A program made the translations under genes and the position numbers. From Favolaschia claudopus (taxonomy: Eukaryota; Basidiomycota; Agaricomycetes; Agaricales; Mycenaceae), in contig JAWWNJ010000016.1 in NCBI GenBank assembly GCA_037176885.1, positions 1,860,001 through 1,924,000 of the forward strand: DNA of 64,000 bases, written 5' to 3'. The first letter of the stretch is position 1. Each line of letters begins with the position of its first letter. The notes beneath the pieces were generated by a model. That model was not told the origin of the DNA and ran no database searches. It saw only the letters and a list, made by a program, of their open reading frames with translations. Below, piece after piece: positions 46,125 to 58,030 of this stretch.

Positions 46125-46728
46125 ATGTTCTCCACTGCGTTGACCGCACTCGTCTACATGCTTTCCGTCCCCTCCATTACGGTGGTGACCGGCGCTCCAG
46201 TCGCTCATTCAGAATCAATCCTCGCTCGTGTGAGAGCTCGCCTGTTCCCTTCTCTTCTATCCGTATGAGTATGAAGTAAACTGACATTAATTTCCAGGAA
46301 AGCGTCGTCGCCAGCCCATTCGCGCCGAAATTCTGCACAGGCATCAACGGTCGCGGCACCTGCAAGCCCGTTACCCCGGGCGAATGCACCAACACCCCCG
46401 GCATCGTGTCCCTTGTGCTGAATAAGAAAGACGCAGACTGTCTGGCATATACGTGCGTACCTCAGGCTCTCAACGCGTTTCTCTTCTCGCCTCCGTGAAG
46501 TTGATTTGCATTTCACATCGCAGCCGACCGGACTGCAAGAACGAGGTCGAAGACACCGTGAGCGAGTTCTTCGCGGACGACTCGGAGGATTTGCGGGGTC
46601 GGGGGTTGCAGAGTGTGCTGTGCACGCAGGTGGCGGGTACGGTGTTTGGGTTCACGGCGGGGACGGAGGCGGCGCAGGCGGAGGATAAGTTTGCGCAGGA
46701 GAATGGGTTTGTGTTTCCGGATAATTAG
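46125..46728 (+). CDS. Cysteine-containing secreted protein, unknown
   Basis: Three exons. Exon 1 gives a signal peptide (MFSTALTALVYMLSVPSITV) and a short linker ending ESILAR. An intron of about 70 bp follows. Exon 2 has CTGINGRGTCKPVTPGECTN and ends ADCLAYT. After a second intron, exon 3 has RPDCKNEVEDTVSEFFADDS and ends FAQENGFVFPDN. The product is about 155 residues with around seven Cys after the signal. All junctions are canonical and in frame. A CT-rich run precedes the ATG, as in strongly expressed fungal genes. No family recognised. Confidence 0.7.
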
Positions 46729-47268
46729 ATCATTCGGCGATGATTGTTGTGTAGAGTTTTGAGTTCATCACTTCAAGGAAGCGACCAGTCTTGACCAATG
46801 ACTCTTGGAGCGCCACTGCAGAACTGAGAGAAGAGAAGCCCAGGAGGGTTGAGATACGCTGTTCATATTGATACAAAGCCTTTCAGCCTATGTGCCACAA
46901 CCCAGAGCGTCAGTGGCAGGCTGGCAGCAGAATCGACATCATGGTTGGAGAGAAAAGTCACAGAGTCACACAGGTCAGTCTGTGTGCGACTGTTTACAAA
47001 AGGCAGTGCCCCCGTTGTGCTTCACTCATCCATCCTCCACCATTCAGGTTGGAGTCCGTGGGCTCGTCAAGACCCACATACACTTCCGCCGTCAGTGATC
47101 TAAATCCAACGATACTACTCCGTGAAAGAGTTGAATACCTAACCTCTAAGACTCTTCATTCACGGCGACACGGCGAATCATTCGTGCTTAACTTCATCAG
47201 CAGCTTTCCGTGTTCGCCTTTGTCTTATAAACCCTCAGGACGAGCATCTCTACCTCCTTCTCTACGCC
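46729..47268. other. Intergenic, no gene seen
   Basis: This is the promoter region of the next gene; no recognisable feature. Confidence 0.35.
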
Positions 47269-47982
47269 ATGGACTCCCAACTCACCCTCGTCAACGCCAC
47301 CCCTCCCATCTGCCTCACATTCTCTCGCAACAGCATGATAAACACGACTTTATTCCGGGACGAAACTCGTCACCCAGCTTATACGCTGACAACGGAGCTC
47401 CGTGGATCCGCTACAAACCTACACTGCTCTGCGACGGGCAAGCTTCTTGCGCGCGTCACGAGGAGGGAGCTTTTGCCTGACGTCCTCGCGTTTCCCGACA
47501 TTGATAACGATGCGAAGTTGAAAGAAGTGAGACTCAGCAAGTGGATGCGCAGGTGTAAGCTTCCAGATGGCAGGCGAGTTTCTTCCGTACTTTGACCCTC
47601 TCCCATTCTGACGTACGATGTCTTCCAGCCATGCGCATATCATCGTATCAGAGATGGGGAATTGTGTTCTGAAGAAGGATCTCCTCCATCGACTTGCTGT
47701 TAGTACTCGTTCTCTCCCCCACTTGTATTTATTTATTTATTATTAACTTTGAACTCGCAGCTATTCACAGAATACGACCTCTCCACCCCTATTGCACACT
47801 GGGACGTCAGCGTTCCCGGCTCATTATCTCTCGTCCTCTACCCGGGGACTGAGAACTTTCATCCGCAGATTCTCGTCGCATTTACCGTGCAGGAGCTGAA
47901 GATGCGCATGGCGGAGAAGGCGGATCTTGTGGCGCAGAGTCGCGCTGCGGCTCAGTCAAAGACGCTCGTTAACGTGAATTAG
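47269..47982 (+). CDS. DUF6593-like protein
   Basis: Three exons. Exon 1 starts MDSQLTLVNATPPICLTFSR and contains the beta-rich pattern NTTLFRDETRHPAYTLTTEL and LLARVTRRELLPDVLAFPDI. The intron around 47578-47635 starts with GC rather than GT (GCGAGT..CCAG); only this choice keeps the next exon (HAHIIVSEMGNCVLKKDLLH) in frame. A normal intron of about 59 bp follows, then LFTEYDLSTPIAHWD... to the stop. The layout resembles fungal DUF6593 proteins, which are predicted to have a tubby/LURP-like barrel. Probably intracellular; role unknown. Confidence 0.65.
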
Positions 47983-48618
47983 GGCAATATGGCGTGAGTG
48001 GAGGATCAATCTTTTTTCAAACTCACTTTGTGTATGCACTGATTTGCTTGTTGTATTGTAACGGGTATATGCACCATTGAGACGATGATACGACTAATGC
48101 GATGATTCGGTGTCATCGTCGCTGGGTACTGGCATACGAGACTCGTTGACTCCATGCTTCGGTGTAACACGCAATTTGCACATTGCCCATAATTACCTGC
48201 CACCGTATGACCTCTGGCGCGTCGAACGATGATTGCCGGTGTTGGGTCAATTTCTGACATGTTGAACGTTGAACGCTTACGGATTCATTCCCTAGGGTCG
48301 TCGCAGTAGAATGTGTATGATGAACCAAGCCATACTTAGTAGCACCACGGCTATCCGCGACAAAGCGAGGACAACTTCCCCCGTTGAGTGTTTGGCTCTC
48401 GTCGAAAATTAGTATGATCCTTGTAGGTATCTCGTGCTCCTGACATAGACGCTCGTCCCTGAAGCGTGTTATACCACGTTTCTTCAGCCTGGTGCCAACG
48501 ATCGAGCCTCATTTGCGCTCTCAATCTTCAGTGCCAAGTGACAGCGTATTGGCATCCAGTACTATGTTCTGCTACTACAAAAACACCGGGCACATTCTTT
48601 TAAGACATAAGCTTCACT
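47983..48618. other. Intergenic, no gene seen
   Basis: No domain, repeat or clear inverted-repeat element recognised. Confidence 0.35.
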
Positions 48619-50359
48619 ATGATCTTCTTCCCTAGGCCTTTCACCAGCTCAACCACTCACACCAGCCAGCAACCGAGCACCTCAAAATCTCGAATGTACC
48701 TTCACTTCCCGCGAAGCAAGATCATCCGACAGATTCTAGCATCCATCCTGCTCACGGCCATCGTCATCGCGTTGTCGTTTGGGATTACCAGCCATCTCAT
48801 CCTCGGCGAGGTGGACGACCATCTTCCGCTGGAAAATGCACCTCCACAACAAGTGAATCATCTCCTCCTTCGGATTCTTTCATAATCCATTCGGCTTCTA
48901 ATCATTAGCCAACAGATCTCCCTCACGGCCAATTTTCTCGATATAGACACTACTGCGCGAACGATGACAGTCGATTGGTACACCGACTACGACTGCGACA
49001 ACAGCACACAAATATTCGCCACCAATATATTTGTCGACTCGTAAGGCATTTCTGCGGAAATTCCATCCCTACCTACTAATAGTGATTTGATATATCTATT
49101 TAGGAATTTGCTCGCCGCCCCAAGCGGCACCCAACTCAGCGACATGGCTTCAATTGCCATCCCGACCACGCCCATCTTCCGAATGAACATAACTGAAGCC
49201 TGCTCCGACGAGGATAACAGAGCCCGAGCCAATTCTCCCGTTTTCCGCACGATCCTCAAATTGACGGGGCAGCCTTCGGCGAGTCGGAGCCGCCAAGCTG
49301 GACAGGCGAATAGAGATTCGCTGCAGGCTTATCCATTCGATAAGTATGTCCATTCAAAGCATGATTCGCAGGATACTGGCCAAAGTTCTCACTAGAATAT
49401 TTGAACAGCTATTACTTTGAGGTATTCATGTTCGCGACGGTTGCCTCTACGAATCAGAGCGTTGGGATGAATCTCGAAGATTCATTCGGAACCCCGATGT
49501 ACGTCCATCCCACTGGCAAAAATTCTACTAGTACTAAGTAGGATCACTGACTTCCCCACAGAAATTTCGAACTCAGCCTACGAAAAGACATCTCCTTCAA
49601 CAACGATAGGGGGCTTTACCTTCACTTCACCGTAAAGCGTTCAACGGCAGTCAAATCCCTGGTCATCATTATTGTCATTGCAAACTGTATGTTCTCTTCC
49701 TCTGCTTCTCGAATTTTCGGGCCCACAAGCTAAGCGTTGTTTACGTGCCTTCGCAGGGCTCGTCACCCTCGCCTTCCTCTGGGTTACAGTGGCTGCATTC
49801 GTTTGGGACCATGAAATTGTAACCGAGATGTAAGTACGCTGGAATAGTTGTTGTCGAAGGCTCACACAAATGCGAGACAGGTTCGTCGTACCAATTGCAA
49901 CGCTGTTTGCTTTCACTTCCGTTCGTGCAAATTTCCCTGGTGCTCCGAGTGGATTCGGTATGCTTCGTCTTTCAACTGTCTAACGAAACATGAGAACTTA
50001 TTTGAAGTATTCTTGTTTGAACAGGAGCTGTCGTTGGTGAGTCTCCAGGCTTTCGGCGATCCCTGTAGAATTCACCCGGAATGAAAACAGACTACTACGG
50101 GATCCTCCCCAATCTAGGGCTCATGACACTTTCCGTGCGTATCATTGGCCACACACTTCAATTTACGCTGATCTAATAATGGGAATCTCAACCGATATAG
50201 AGTGCGATCCTCCTCCTACGGGTACTCTTCCGCCGAGTTTCAGGAGCTGCTCGTCGGGCTCGAGTACAGAAAGATGTCGAACCTTCATCAAATTCGCCAC
50301 TTACTCAGAAGGGGGTGGAATCGACGGCGGGGTCTCCAGAGCCAGCAACAGCAGTTTAG
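48619..50359 (+). CDS. DUF4436-like membrane protein
   Basis: About nine exons. The N-terminus has one membrane segment (IIRQILASILLTAIVIALSF). The middle is a beta-rich extracellular-type domain (ISLTANFLDIDTTARTMTVD, YPFDKYYFEVFMFATV). Three further hydrophobic segments follow (VKSLVIIIVIAN/WLVTLAFLWVTVAAFVW; VVPIATLFAFTSVRANFPGA; YYGILPNLGLMTLS/SAILLLRVLF). The tail is Ser/Pro-rich. The order of a single N-terminal segment, a domain with a YPFDKY motif, then a clustered C-terminal membrane bundle with RANFPGAPSGFGA is that of DUF4436. Probably a plasma or endomembrane protein; function unknown. A Met at 48694 is an alternative start. Confidence 0.7.
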
Positions 50360-50611
50360 AGTGCGGTTGCAGCTCATGCTCACTAGTGGATCCAATTTAT
50401 TTCTTGTTCCACTTCGTGCAATAGACCTGAGACTATAGGGGTTGATTGGATGCGAACGGTAACGTTCACGTGCTGTGACATAACGCGTTTCAATTCAGCA
50501 TTATTTCCATTATGTCACGAATTTAGAGACCTGATTAAATTGATACTACACCGAGAAACCTATGCGTCGAAAACTTCCTACTAAATCACCCATTCACCCA
50601 ATATCACCAGA
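50360..50611. other. Convergent intergenic region
   Basis: Short AT-richer spacer between the stop codons of two convergent genes; no terminator-like structure stands out. Confidence 0.35.
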
Positions 50612-53600
50612 TTACCAAATGATAGTAGAAACAATTCCAAATACGAACGTTCCCAAGAACAAAGCGAAGTTTTGAGAATGAGAGTGCCGTCCTGCCGAGG
50701 GAGGAGGGCTGTTTGTGTTTGCGGTCTGTGTCAAAGAAATTCGTCAGGTTGCGAAGGCGATGGGAGGAAAAGAGAGAAGGAAGCGGAGACGTACATCCGC
50801 GTCTTGAGAAAGCGGTGAAGCTTTCAGCACCTTCGCAGCTTGCTCGCCGATACCGTAGATCAAAGCCTATACAACATTAAAGTGGGGTTGATTAGCTGTC
50901 GAGTCGACAAGAGACGAACCGAAGGATGCGCAGCAGGTTGCAGAGGGATAATCGATGCGTCAACCACGAAGACGTTCGCAGTTCCTAAGCATTCGTTACT
51001 TCATTCAACGAATCATCTGACATTTAGATACACATACCATTCACCCTCAAATTCTTGTCCACGACACTCCCAAAAGCAGCCGTCCCAAGCGGGTGGTACG
51101 ACAGCCCCACGGAGTTTTTCACGAATTGTTCGAACTGCTCTTGCGTCGTGATGTTCAGACCCGGTGCCAGTTCCGCAGCCACGAACGGCTTGACGCTGTC
51201 CTGCGTGGCAAAGCGGCGCGCGCGTTCGGTGGCTTTCGCGAGGATGTAGAGGTCGAAGGGTGATTCGAGCCTGAAGGCATAATAAGAATCGAACAAGGTA
51301 TTACTGGAAGTAGGCAAGTGAATATATGGTAGAATACGTACAGAGCGAGGTCGAATTGTGACGCCTGCTTCGCATCCGTAGAAACGATGTGCTAAGTTCA
51401 ACTCAATCAATGACAACAAAAAACTGAACGGAGGAAAATCAAACGCACCGAGGACCCGCGAGACATCGGGTGTAGAAGGATAGGCAAGAACACGAGGTTA
51501 GCGGGATTGGGGAAGCCCATGAACTCAATCAGAGGAGCGTCGCTTTCGAACATCCTAATCAAAGCCTTGTGAGCGGTATCGCTCAGACCTGGAGGTGCGG
51601 TTTTGATCAGCTCGTGAGCTTTGTCCCATTCGGTGGAGTTGAGCAGGGTACGTGCGCTTTCGACTACATTCGATAAATGAATTACTGGATGTTCCGCAGC
51701 GGCAGTAATCGTACTTACAGTTGAGAGTCAATTGAACGCCGGCGTTGGATATGTTGGAAGCAAGAGCGGCAATATATCTCGAGGTTGGCTCTAACCCCGC
51801 GAAATAATTTCAAGGCAAGTGTAAGCGAAAGTGAAATCCGATTTGATTGATACTGACGTTCGCTGAGATTTTCCCCAACGGCGGGAAGGTTGACGACAGT
51901 TGAGATGCCAAGGGGCTTTAGGATCTGGTGGGTCCAAGTCAGACCAGGAAATTATGGCGGTCCGGATGCACTTTTAATAAATGCCGCAATATATGCCGTT
52001 TTTCGACTGTTCCGCAATATAAATAGCTTTTGCCGAAATTGCCGCATGATATGTCAGTGATAATCAGTGCGTTTATCTTGCGGCAAATTCGGTGATTCCC
52101 GCAACACAAAGTTGAACATTGCCGCAACATATATAGGTGAAAATTTGAGCTTTGTTCAAAAGTCCCGCAATTGCATTCAAGTGTGATTCTGAGCATCCTG
52201 CATTCAACCGTTGAACTGGGCTCGCTCCAAATCAGCCTCTGATGAACCGATTCTGAATTCAAATATTCAAGTCGGACTCGGACCAGGCATCAAGGCTGAC
52301 CTGGTGGGATTCGGGTCAGCCAATTCTCCCCCTTTCTTTTGACCTCAAGGGCTCACAACTGACTTCGGGGGTCAAATGAAGTTCCCTCAGCGTCTTCGAA
52401 GCCTTGGATTCAAACCGGTATGTGATTCGGACATTGAAGATGAGCTCTGTAGGGGTAATATTAGCTATCGTGCAGCTAGTTAGACCCGCATATCGTCTTC
52501 GAAAGGTTTACTACCTGGAGTCTGATCATCTCCTCAAGAATTAGCCAAAAGCTTTGAGCTCAAGTTTGTCATGGGCCGATTGTGGGCCGGTTTGGAAAGA
52601 TTTGGACTTACATAGAACCTCTGAGCCTACTCAACCGTTGTGAGGCCGGCTTCAGAGCCTTCCCAAACAAATCCACTCAACCGAGACCGCCGAGAAACCT
52701 CCATCTCTATTCCTGTTCAGCTGGGCTTATCCCTATCCCGAGCTTTTGAACTCGACTTCGCTCATTTGCTTGATGATCAGAACTCACAGCAGCTATGTTT
52801 GAGTCTACGGCCTTCCGGCACTTAGGATTCTGATCGAGAGAACCACAAACCAGCTTCCAATCATAGCCAGCCAGGCCTATTCGAGCATCGAAGCTCAGTT
52901 AAAATCTGACCCCCGAGCCTAGCTGAAATTCAGGCCAACCAATTTTCCCGCTCTTACGGCTTTGAGCGACTCGCAGTGAGCTTAAATCAGATCATCCAGT
53001 CTAAAAGCCCTCGATCGGATGCGATCCAGCACGTGAGTGGTCCATTGAAAATTAGCTTCTTGTTCCCTGAAAGGCTTAGTCCTTGAAAGCTCGACATCTG
53101 CTGAAGCATCAGCCCACATTCCGAGTTCGGATTCGTCATGGGCAGGTACAATCTCGTTCTGAGAGCCTCTCAGCCTATTCAAACGCTGGGGCCTAATAAA
53201 CCCACTCCGATCAGAACTGACAACCTCTCTGTTTGATGTCACGAATATTATTCAAACATCTCCCACTCTTCCCTCTCCAAGGCTCATCCATTTGGCTCTC
53301 CCGGCCTGGTCGGGACAAACGACTTGAACCATGGGAATCGTATCTGATCGCATCATTAAGCCAATTCAATCTTCGACGATCCGTTTCTGGCTGCTCTACT
53401 TGAAGGTGAGTTGTGAGCCACTCGAGGTAAACAGGGGGGGACCGGCTGATCCAAAACCCAGCCTGAGCCTTGCTTTGGGATTCGCACCTTTGATGCCTGA
53501 CCAGTGACTGACTTGTCACCTGAAAGGCTGAATCCGAAAACCGTTTACTAACAGAGACTGATTCAGAGGGAACCGAGGCAGGAGGATTTGTCTGACTTAA

Positions 53601-55727
53601 TTCGAAACAAAACCCGTTGAAAGAACAGGACCTGAAGCATGAAGGTCAGCGATTGGAGCAGGTAAAATGGGGATTTGAATGTGACGCTTAGGCAGAGAGG
53701 ATTGAACCAAGCTAAGAGTGAATTCAACACACAGGATGCAACAAAGGAGTGGAGCAAATTGACCGTAAAAGCACGAGGTTATCTTGAAAGGCAGTGTTCC
53801 TATAAGTCCCTGAATGGTGCGGTACATAGTCTAGACTCTAAGTATATGATCTGCGATCTGTCTAATGATTACTCTCTTTGGTCTTCAAAAGTTGCGGGAA
53901 GTTGAAACATGGACGGAAAAAAGTTGCGGCAATTTTTTTTTTGAACTTTATATCTTGCGGGATTTTTGAATCCGCAACTTTATGTTGCGGGTTTCAACCG
54001 AAATGCCGCAAGATAAACGAGGTGATTATCTCTCGTGAATGTTGCGGCATTTCGGTCAAAACGGCTGTTTATGTTGCGGATCGGCCGAAAATTGATAAAT
54101 GTTGCGGCATTTATTAAATGTGCATCCGGACCGCCATAGGAAATTGGCAGAGGAAATGAAGATCGAAAGTGACTCAATCACATCGGGATTGCCGACACCG
54201 CTGAGCTCAAGGACCTGGGGAGTGCCGAACGCCCCGGCGCTGAGGATGACTCGGTCGCCAGACTGGATGTATCAGAAATAATTGGGTGAGGGAAGAATAG
54301 CAGGAGGAAGTAGGTATATCGCTCACGACGGTGGTGTTCTGCCCCGAAGCATCGAGGTACTCGACGCCCGTAGCAATCATCTGGCCATTCTTCGACTTGT
54401 CTTGTGCCCAAACGATACGAGACACCGTAGAGTTAACGTGCACCTGTAAGTTGGAGCGGCCGGCGTTCGGGAGATCTTAAGGCCACGGTGTCATTAGAGT
54501 CCGATTCAAATAGAATCGACATACAGTACGAGTTGGCGGAATAAGAACGGGTGGAATTGGGGAACATCGCTTTGGGGGAGTACCAGATTCCAGTGGGGTC
54601 GCCGCCACTTTGGTCGTTGCTCTCTTTGCCGCCGGAAGCCACGACGGCGGGGATGACGCCTTTGGTCCAGACGCTGAAGAAAAAAAAAGAATATCAGACG
54701 GTCTCGGTTCGAGGGGTATCGAGGGGTGTGTGTACGCACTCGCCGGTGGGTGTCCGCTGAGTGACGAAGATCGGACCATTTGATCCATGGAAGGAGGTGG
54801 TGCTGGCAAGGCGGGCTGTTGGGGTGAAGTTTTCGGCCTGCCAGATACGCGCATGAGCGGGTCAGGATTGGAGTAGAAGAAGCTGGCACGAACCGAGTCG
54901 ATGGCGGCAGAAAGGGAGTTCCAGTTCCTACGAGGGACAGAATGAGTATCACGGCGAAAAGGAAAGAAAGAAAGCAGGTAAAGAAACTCACCAGCCTGTG
55001 GCACCGAAATCCGATTCCCAAGTATCCAAGTCCGTTTTACTCGGGTGGGTGAAAAGCGCGCCGTTAACTGCCGAAGAGCCACTAGAAATTTTCAACAGAA
55101 GAGAATAAGTGGGTGCACATAGTTGGCTTCGATTCAATAAAATTAGAAGACGTACCCCAGGACTTTGCCACGGGTCATGTTGACGACCTGGTTCGCGGCA
55201 AACTCGAGGGGCATAGAATGATAGTTGTAATCGACGGGGCTGCCGGGCAAGGCTTGTATCGAAGGGCCCGTAAGATTCTTGATATTCGCACTACGAAAAT
55301 AAAGAATATCTCCAGTCAATACCAAGTTCCAGCTATTTGTGAGCCCCGAGAGTACTTGTTGAATCCACTGAACGGAATCTCGAATGAGCAATTGTGTGGA
55401 TGGATGGATATTTCAATTTCAGGATACCTACTCAGCGCCGGCTTCGATTACAATGACGATGTTGTCGACATTCTCAGAAACTGAGGAATGGTCAGAAAGC
55501 CGAAGATTCGAAACATCTTGGTCATGCTCACGCCGTGCGGCCACCGCCAACCCTGCAAATCAGCATTCAGCACCGTTTCGACCTGCCTCACCGAAAATCG
55601 ACTGCATACCAGCGGTTCCTCCCCCAACAACGACATAAGTGATTTTCTCGCCTGCCGTCAATGTGACGCAAGAAGATAGGAGCAAAATTGAAGCAGAGAA
55701 AAGAATGTGGCGGATTTTCGGCGCCAT
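50612..55727 (-). pseudogene. GMC oxidoreductase (aryl-alcohol-oxidase-like), frameshifted, transposon in an intron
   Basis: The start MAPKIRHILFSASILLLSSC is a signal peptide. It is followed by the FAD-binding YVVVGGGTAG, the GMC signature GGSSAVNGALFT, SGDRVILSAGAFGTPQVLEL, the catalytic-His motif SYHPLGTAAFG and the C-terminal VVDASIIPLQPAAHP. About 15 exons. The C-terminus is Ser/Pro-rich, then a hydrophobic stretch (FALFLGTFVFGIVSTIIW), possibly a membrane or GPI anchor. GMC enzymes of this branch oxidise alcohols or sugars with FAD and often supply peroxide to peroxidases. The intron after SGVGNPD holds a 2.18-kb element. In exon FFYSNPDP|AHARIWQAENFTP one C is missing at about 54859-54861, shifting the frame. 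The residues NLSEQP replace the usual NLQDHP. The gene is either a pseudogene or carries one sequence error. Confidence 0.75.
51954..54137. mobile_element. 2.18-kb non-autonomous element in a GMC intron (element D)
   Basis: The terminal inverted repeats begin ATGGCGGTCCGGATGCAC and continue TTAATAAATGCCGCAA. A perfect 8-bp duplication AGGAAATT flanks it (51946-51953, 54138-54145). Many TTGCGGCATTT/CCGCAA motifs cluster within about 200 bp of each end (51990-52170, 53890-54115). The interior 52200-53880 shows no coding gene. The host intron would be about 67 bp without it and keeps its donor (GTGATT) and acceptor (ACCAG). Confidence 0.9.
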
Positions 55728-56893
55728 TGCCGTCAGTGGCGGCGGCGGCGAAGAGGAAAGGCAGGAAGGAGGCAGAAAACCAGATCTAGAAGATCCACTT
55801 GTAAGAATGGAATGCATTGGAATCGACTGGGTTATTCGTTCAGGGTAAACAATATATGTGATCTTCGATACGGCGGCCGCAAATTCAAAACGCGGCGACG
55901 GCCGAGCCTTGGCTCGATGACCGCTGAACGTGTGCTTCAGATCAGGTGAAAAAGATTTTCATGCTTGCAACTATTTACTTGATGATTACCGGATTGCCAT
56001 GTGGGTTCCTTGTGCTTCCATGGCGAAGAAAATATTCGAGGAAGCAACTCACCCCAAATTTTCTCCTTTGATACCCTGGTTAGCCCTGGTTCAATACCAT
56101 ACCGGCCTGTTGACTCCTTCAAGTTCTGCTATCTGACTCATTAAAATGCGAGTGCACTGGCAGCTGGAAGAAGCTGGCTAAATAATGGACTGCCTGGCAG
56201 ATCATCGATGAAGAAGTCTCGAAAATTCCGAGCTTCTTTGGGATCAGAAGATTCTGTCAGTCGGTGACTCGGAAATTTAAAGTGTAAAGATTGTTCCCGA
56301 AAGTCCATCCAGGACCATCTTGTTCGAATATTTTGATCGAATGCAAGAGAGAACGACCCTTAACAATGCGCTCATTTTCTGAGTTGTTCTAGAGCGGAAC
56401 TCGCTGGACTTGTGGAATCCAGGTCACCATACGGCAGCATGGCTTTGCTTGGTCCGCCGAATACCAGCGAATACCCGATAGGCGAGGTTTTGCCTGGTTT
56501 TGCCAGCGTTACCGAAGACAGCCCAAGCGAGACAGCAGAATTACGTGTTACTCAGGTACCCGGCGTCCCTACTGTCTCGAGAGGCGATAGGTTCAAACAT
56601 TGCGGATTTAACCCAGCTTAAGACGATATTTTCATGGAAAACGCAAAAACATCTTCTCAAACTCAGAATCAATTGTTTGTGTTGAACGTTCTATGTATGA
56701 GACTTTGTTCGGAAGCGTCCGGCCTCACCGGATGCGATTTTCGAGACGGGTCCTATCGCTAACAGATTTGAAATCGTTAGACCGTGAGGCTGGACTTTGA
56801 CCGAAAGGGAAAATCAGCGTTTTGTACCTGGTCACAGTTACTAGCCTGACTTCCATGAATTCAAACGCCGCCATCTGATAATCAAGCAAACGA
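55728..56893. other. No recognisable gene
   Basis: Upstream region of the GMC gene followed by unassigned sequence; no domain or repeat recognised. Confidence 0.3.
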
Positions 56894-56901
56894 TTTCCTC
56901 A

Positions 56902-57559
56902 TAGTGATGTGAAAGTTCGGTTCGGTTCAGGTTCGGGGCACTTTGCCCCGAACGCTGAACCTGAACGCCCCTTCGCGTTCGGCCAATCGCTGAACCTGAA
57001 CCTGAACTCGGCGTTCAGGTTCGGTTCGGCGTTCGAACGCGTTCGAACGTTTACGCTGCCGGCAATCTCGGATACTTGAAATTTTGCTTGGAATCATAAC
57101 CAATTCATAGTTCACTTTGTTTTATCTGATGTTGGGATGTTATTAAGGTGCGGGTCCAAGTATCTGAACCGGATTTGAATTGAAAAGAAGAGAAAAGATG
57201 AACAGAATGAGTTACCTGATCATTTTCCACGCCGGCAAGCCCCAATGATGTTGATTAGATTGACATGCCGCTGGTTCAATAGTGATCCTCGGCCAGCCGA
57301 ACTTCTCCTTCGACGCTCCGGCGGACAATCTGACATGATCTGGTGAAAATCTGGGCCGAAATCAAGCCGAAATTTCTCATTTTGATAGGTGTCGCGTTCG
57401 GCGTTCGGACGCGTCCGAACGCGACGTGTTTTCTCTGAACGCAGAACCGAACCTCGCGTTCAGGTTCGAGGTTGTGCCGAACCTGAACGCTGAACGCGCG
57501 TCCAGTTCAGTTCGGTTCGGCGTTCGGACCGATTTCCGAACCGAACTTTCCCAACACTA
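56902..57559. mobile_element. 658-bp hAT-like MITE with GTTCGG/GAACCTGAAC repeats
   Basis: The ends are TAGTGATGTGAAAGTTCGG and the inverse of TAGTGTTGGGAAAGTTCGG. A perfect 8-bp duplication TTTCCTCA flanks it (56894-56901, 57560-57567). Both ends carry long runs of GGTTCGG/GAACCTGAACG, which would let the element fold back on itself. TAGTG ends with an 8-bp duplication are typical of hAT elements. No transposase is present. Confidence 0.9.
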
Positions 57560-57567
57560 TTTCCTCA

Positions 57568-58030
57568 GCGTTAAAGAAAGGTCTGTGAAATTTATCTACA
57601 CGTAGGGGTGAGCTTTTTTCTACAATCAGGTCGATTCGAGCTGTTGAATATCTGTTGGATGTTGCCAAAACCCGTCGCGAGATTGACCACTGGACTTGAC
57701 AGCCGCGTGAGAATTTTGCGCCTGAGAATGATCCACGATCATCGATCAACGCTTGCCGGCGGCTGTTTCTTGCTTTCGACACTGAGCCAAGGTTTTTTTC
57801 CTCCCGGTCATGATCCTCTTAGCGAGACTAGGCGTCACTGGGTTAGGCGTTTAACTTTTACCCTAGGGGCTCCGTCAAAGAAGTTCAGCGTTGCTCGCGT
57901 GCTCGTCACTCAGCCCCTGTATGTAAACTAACGTTAACTCTTTCTTCCAATGCCTTAAAACCCCGGGTGCTTCTCGTTCTCGGTTTCTTACGTCCTGGTA
58001 TCTTGACGCCCTACCCCATCCACATCGACA
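57568..58030. other. Intergenic region upstream of a DUF6534 gene
   Basis: The last 100 bp are pyrimidine-rich and fit a fungal promoter/5' leader. No other feature. Confidence 0.35.

Noticed and set aside
54990..55075. A frameshift in the GMC signature exon
   Set aside because: Re-reading the bases gives FTHPSKTDLDTWESDFGATG in frame; the apparent shift was a misread of CACCCACCC.
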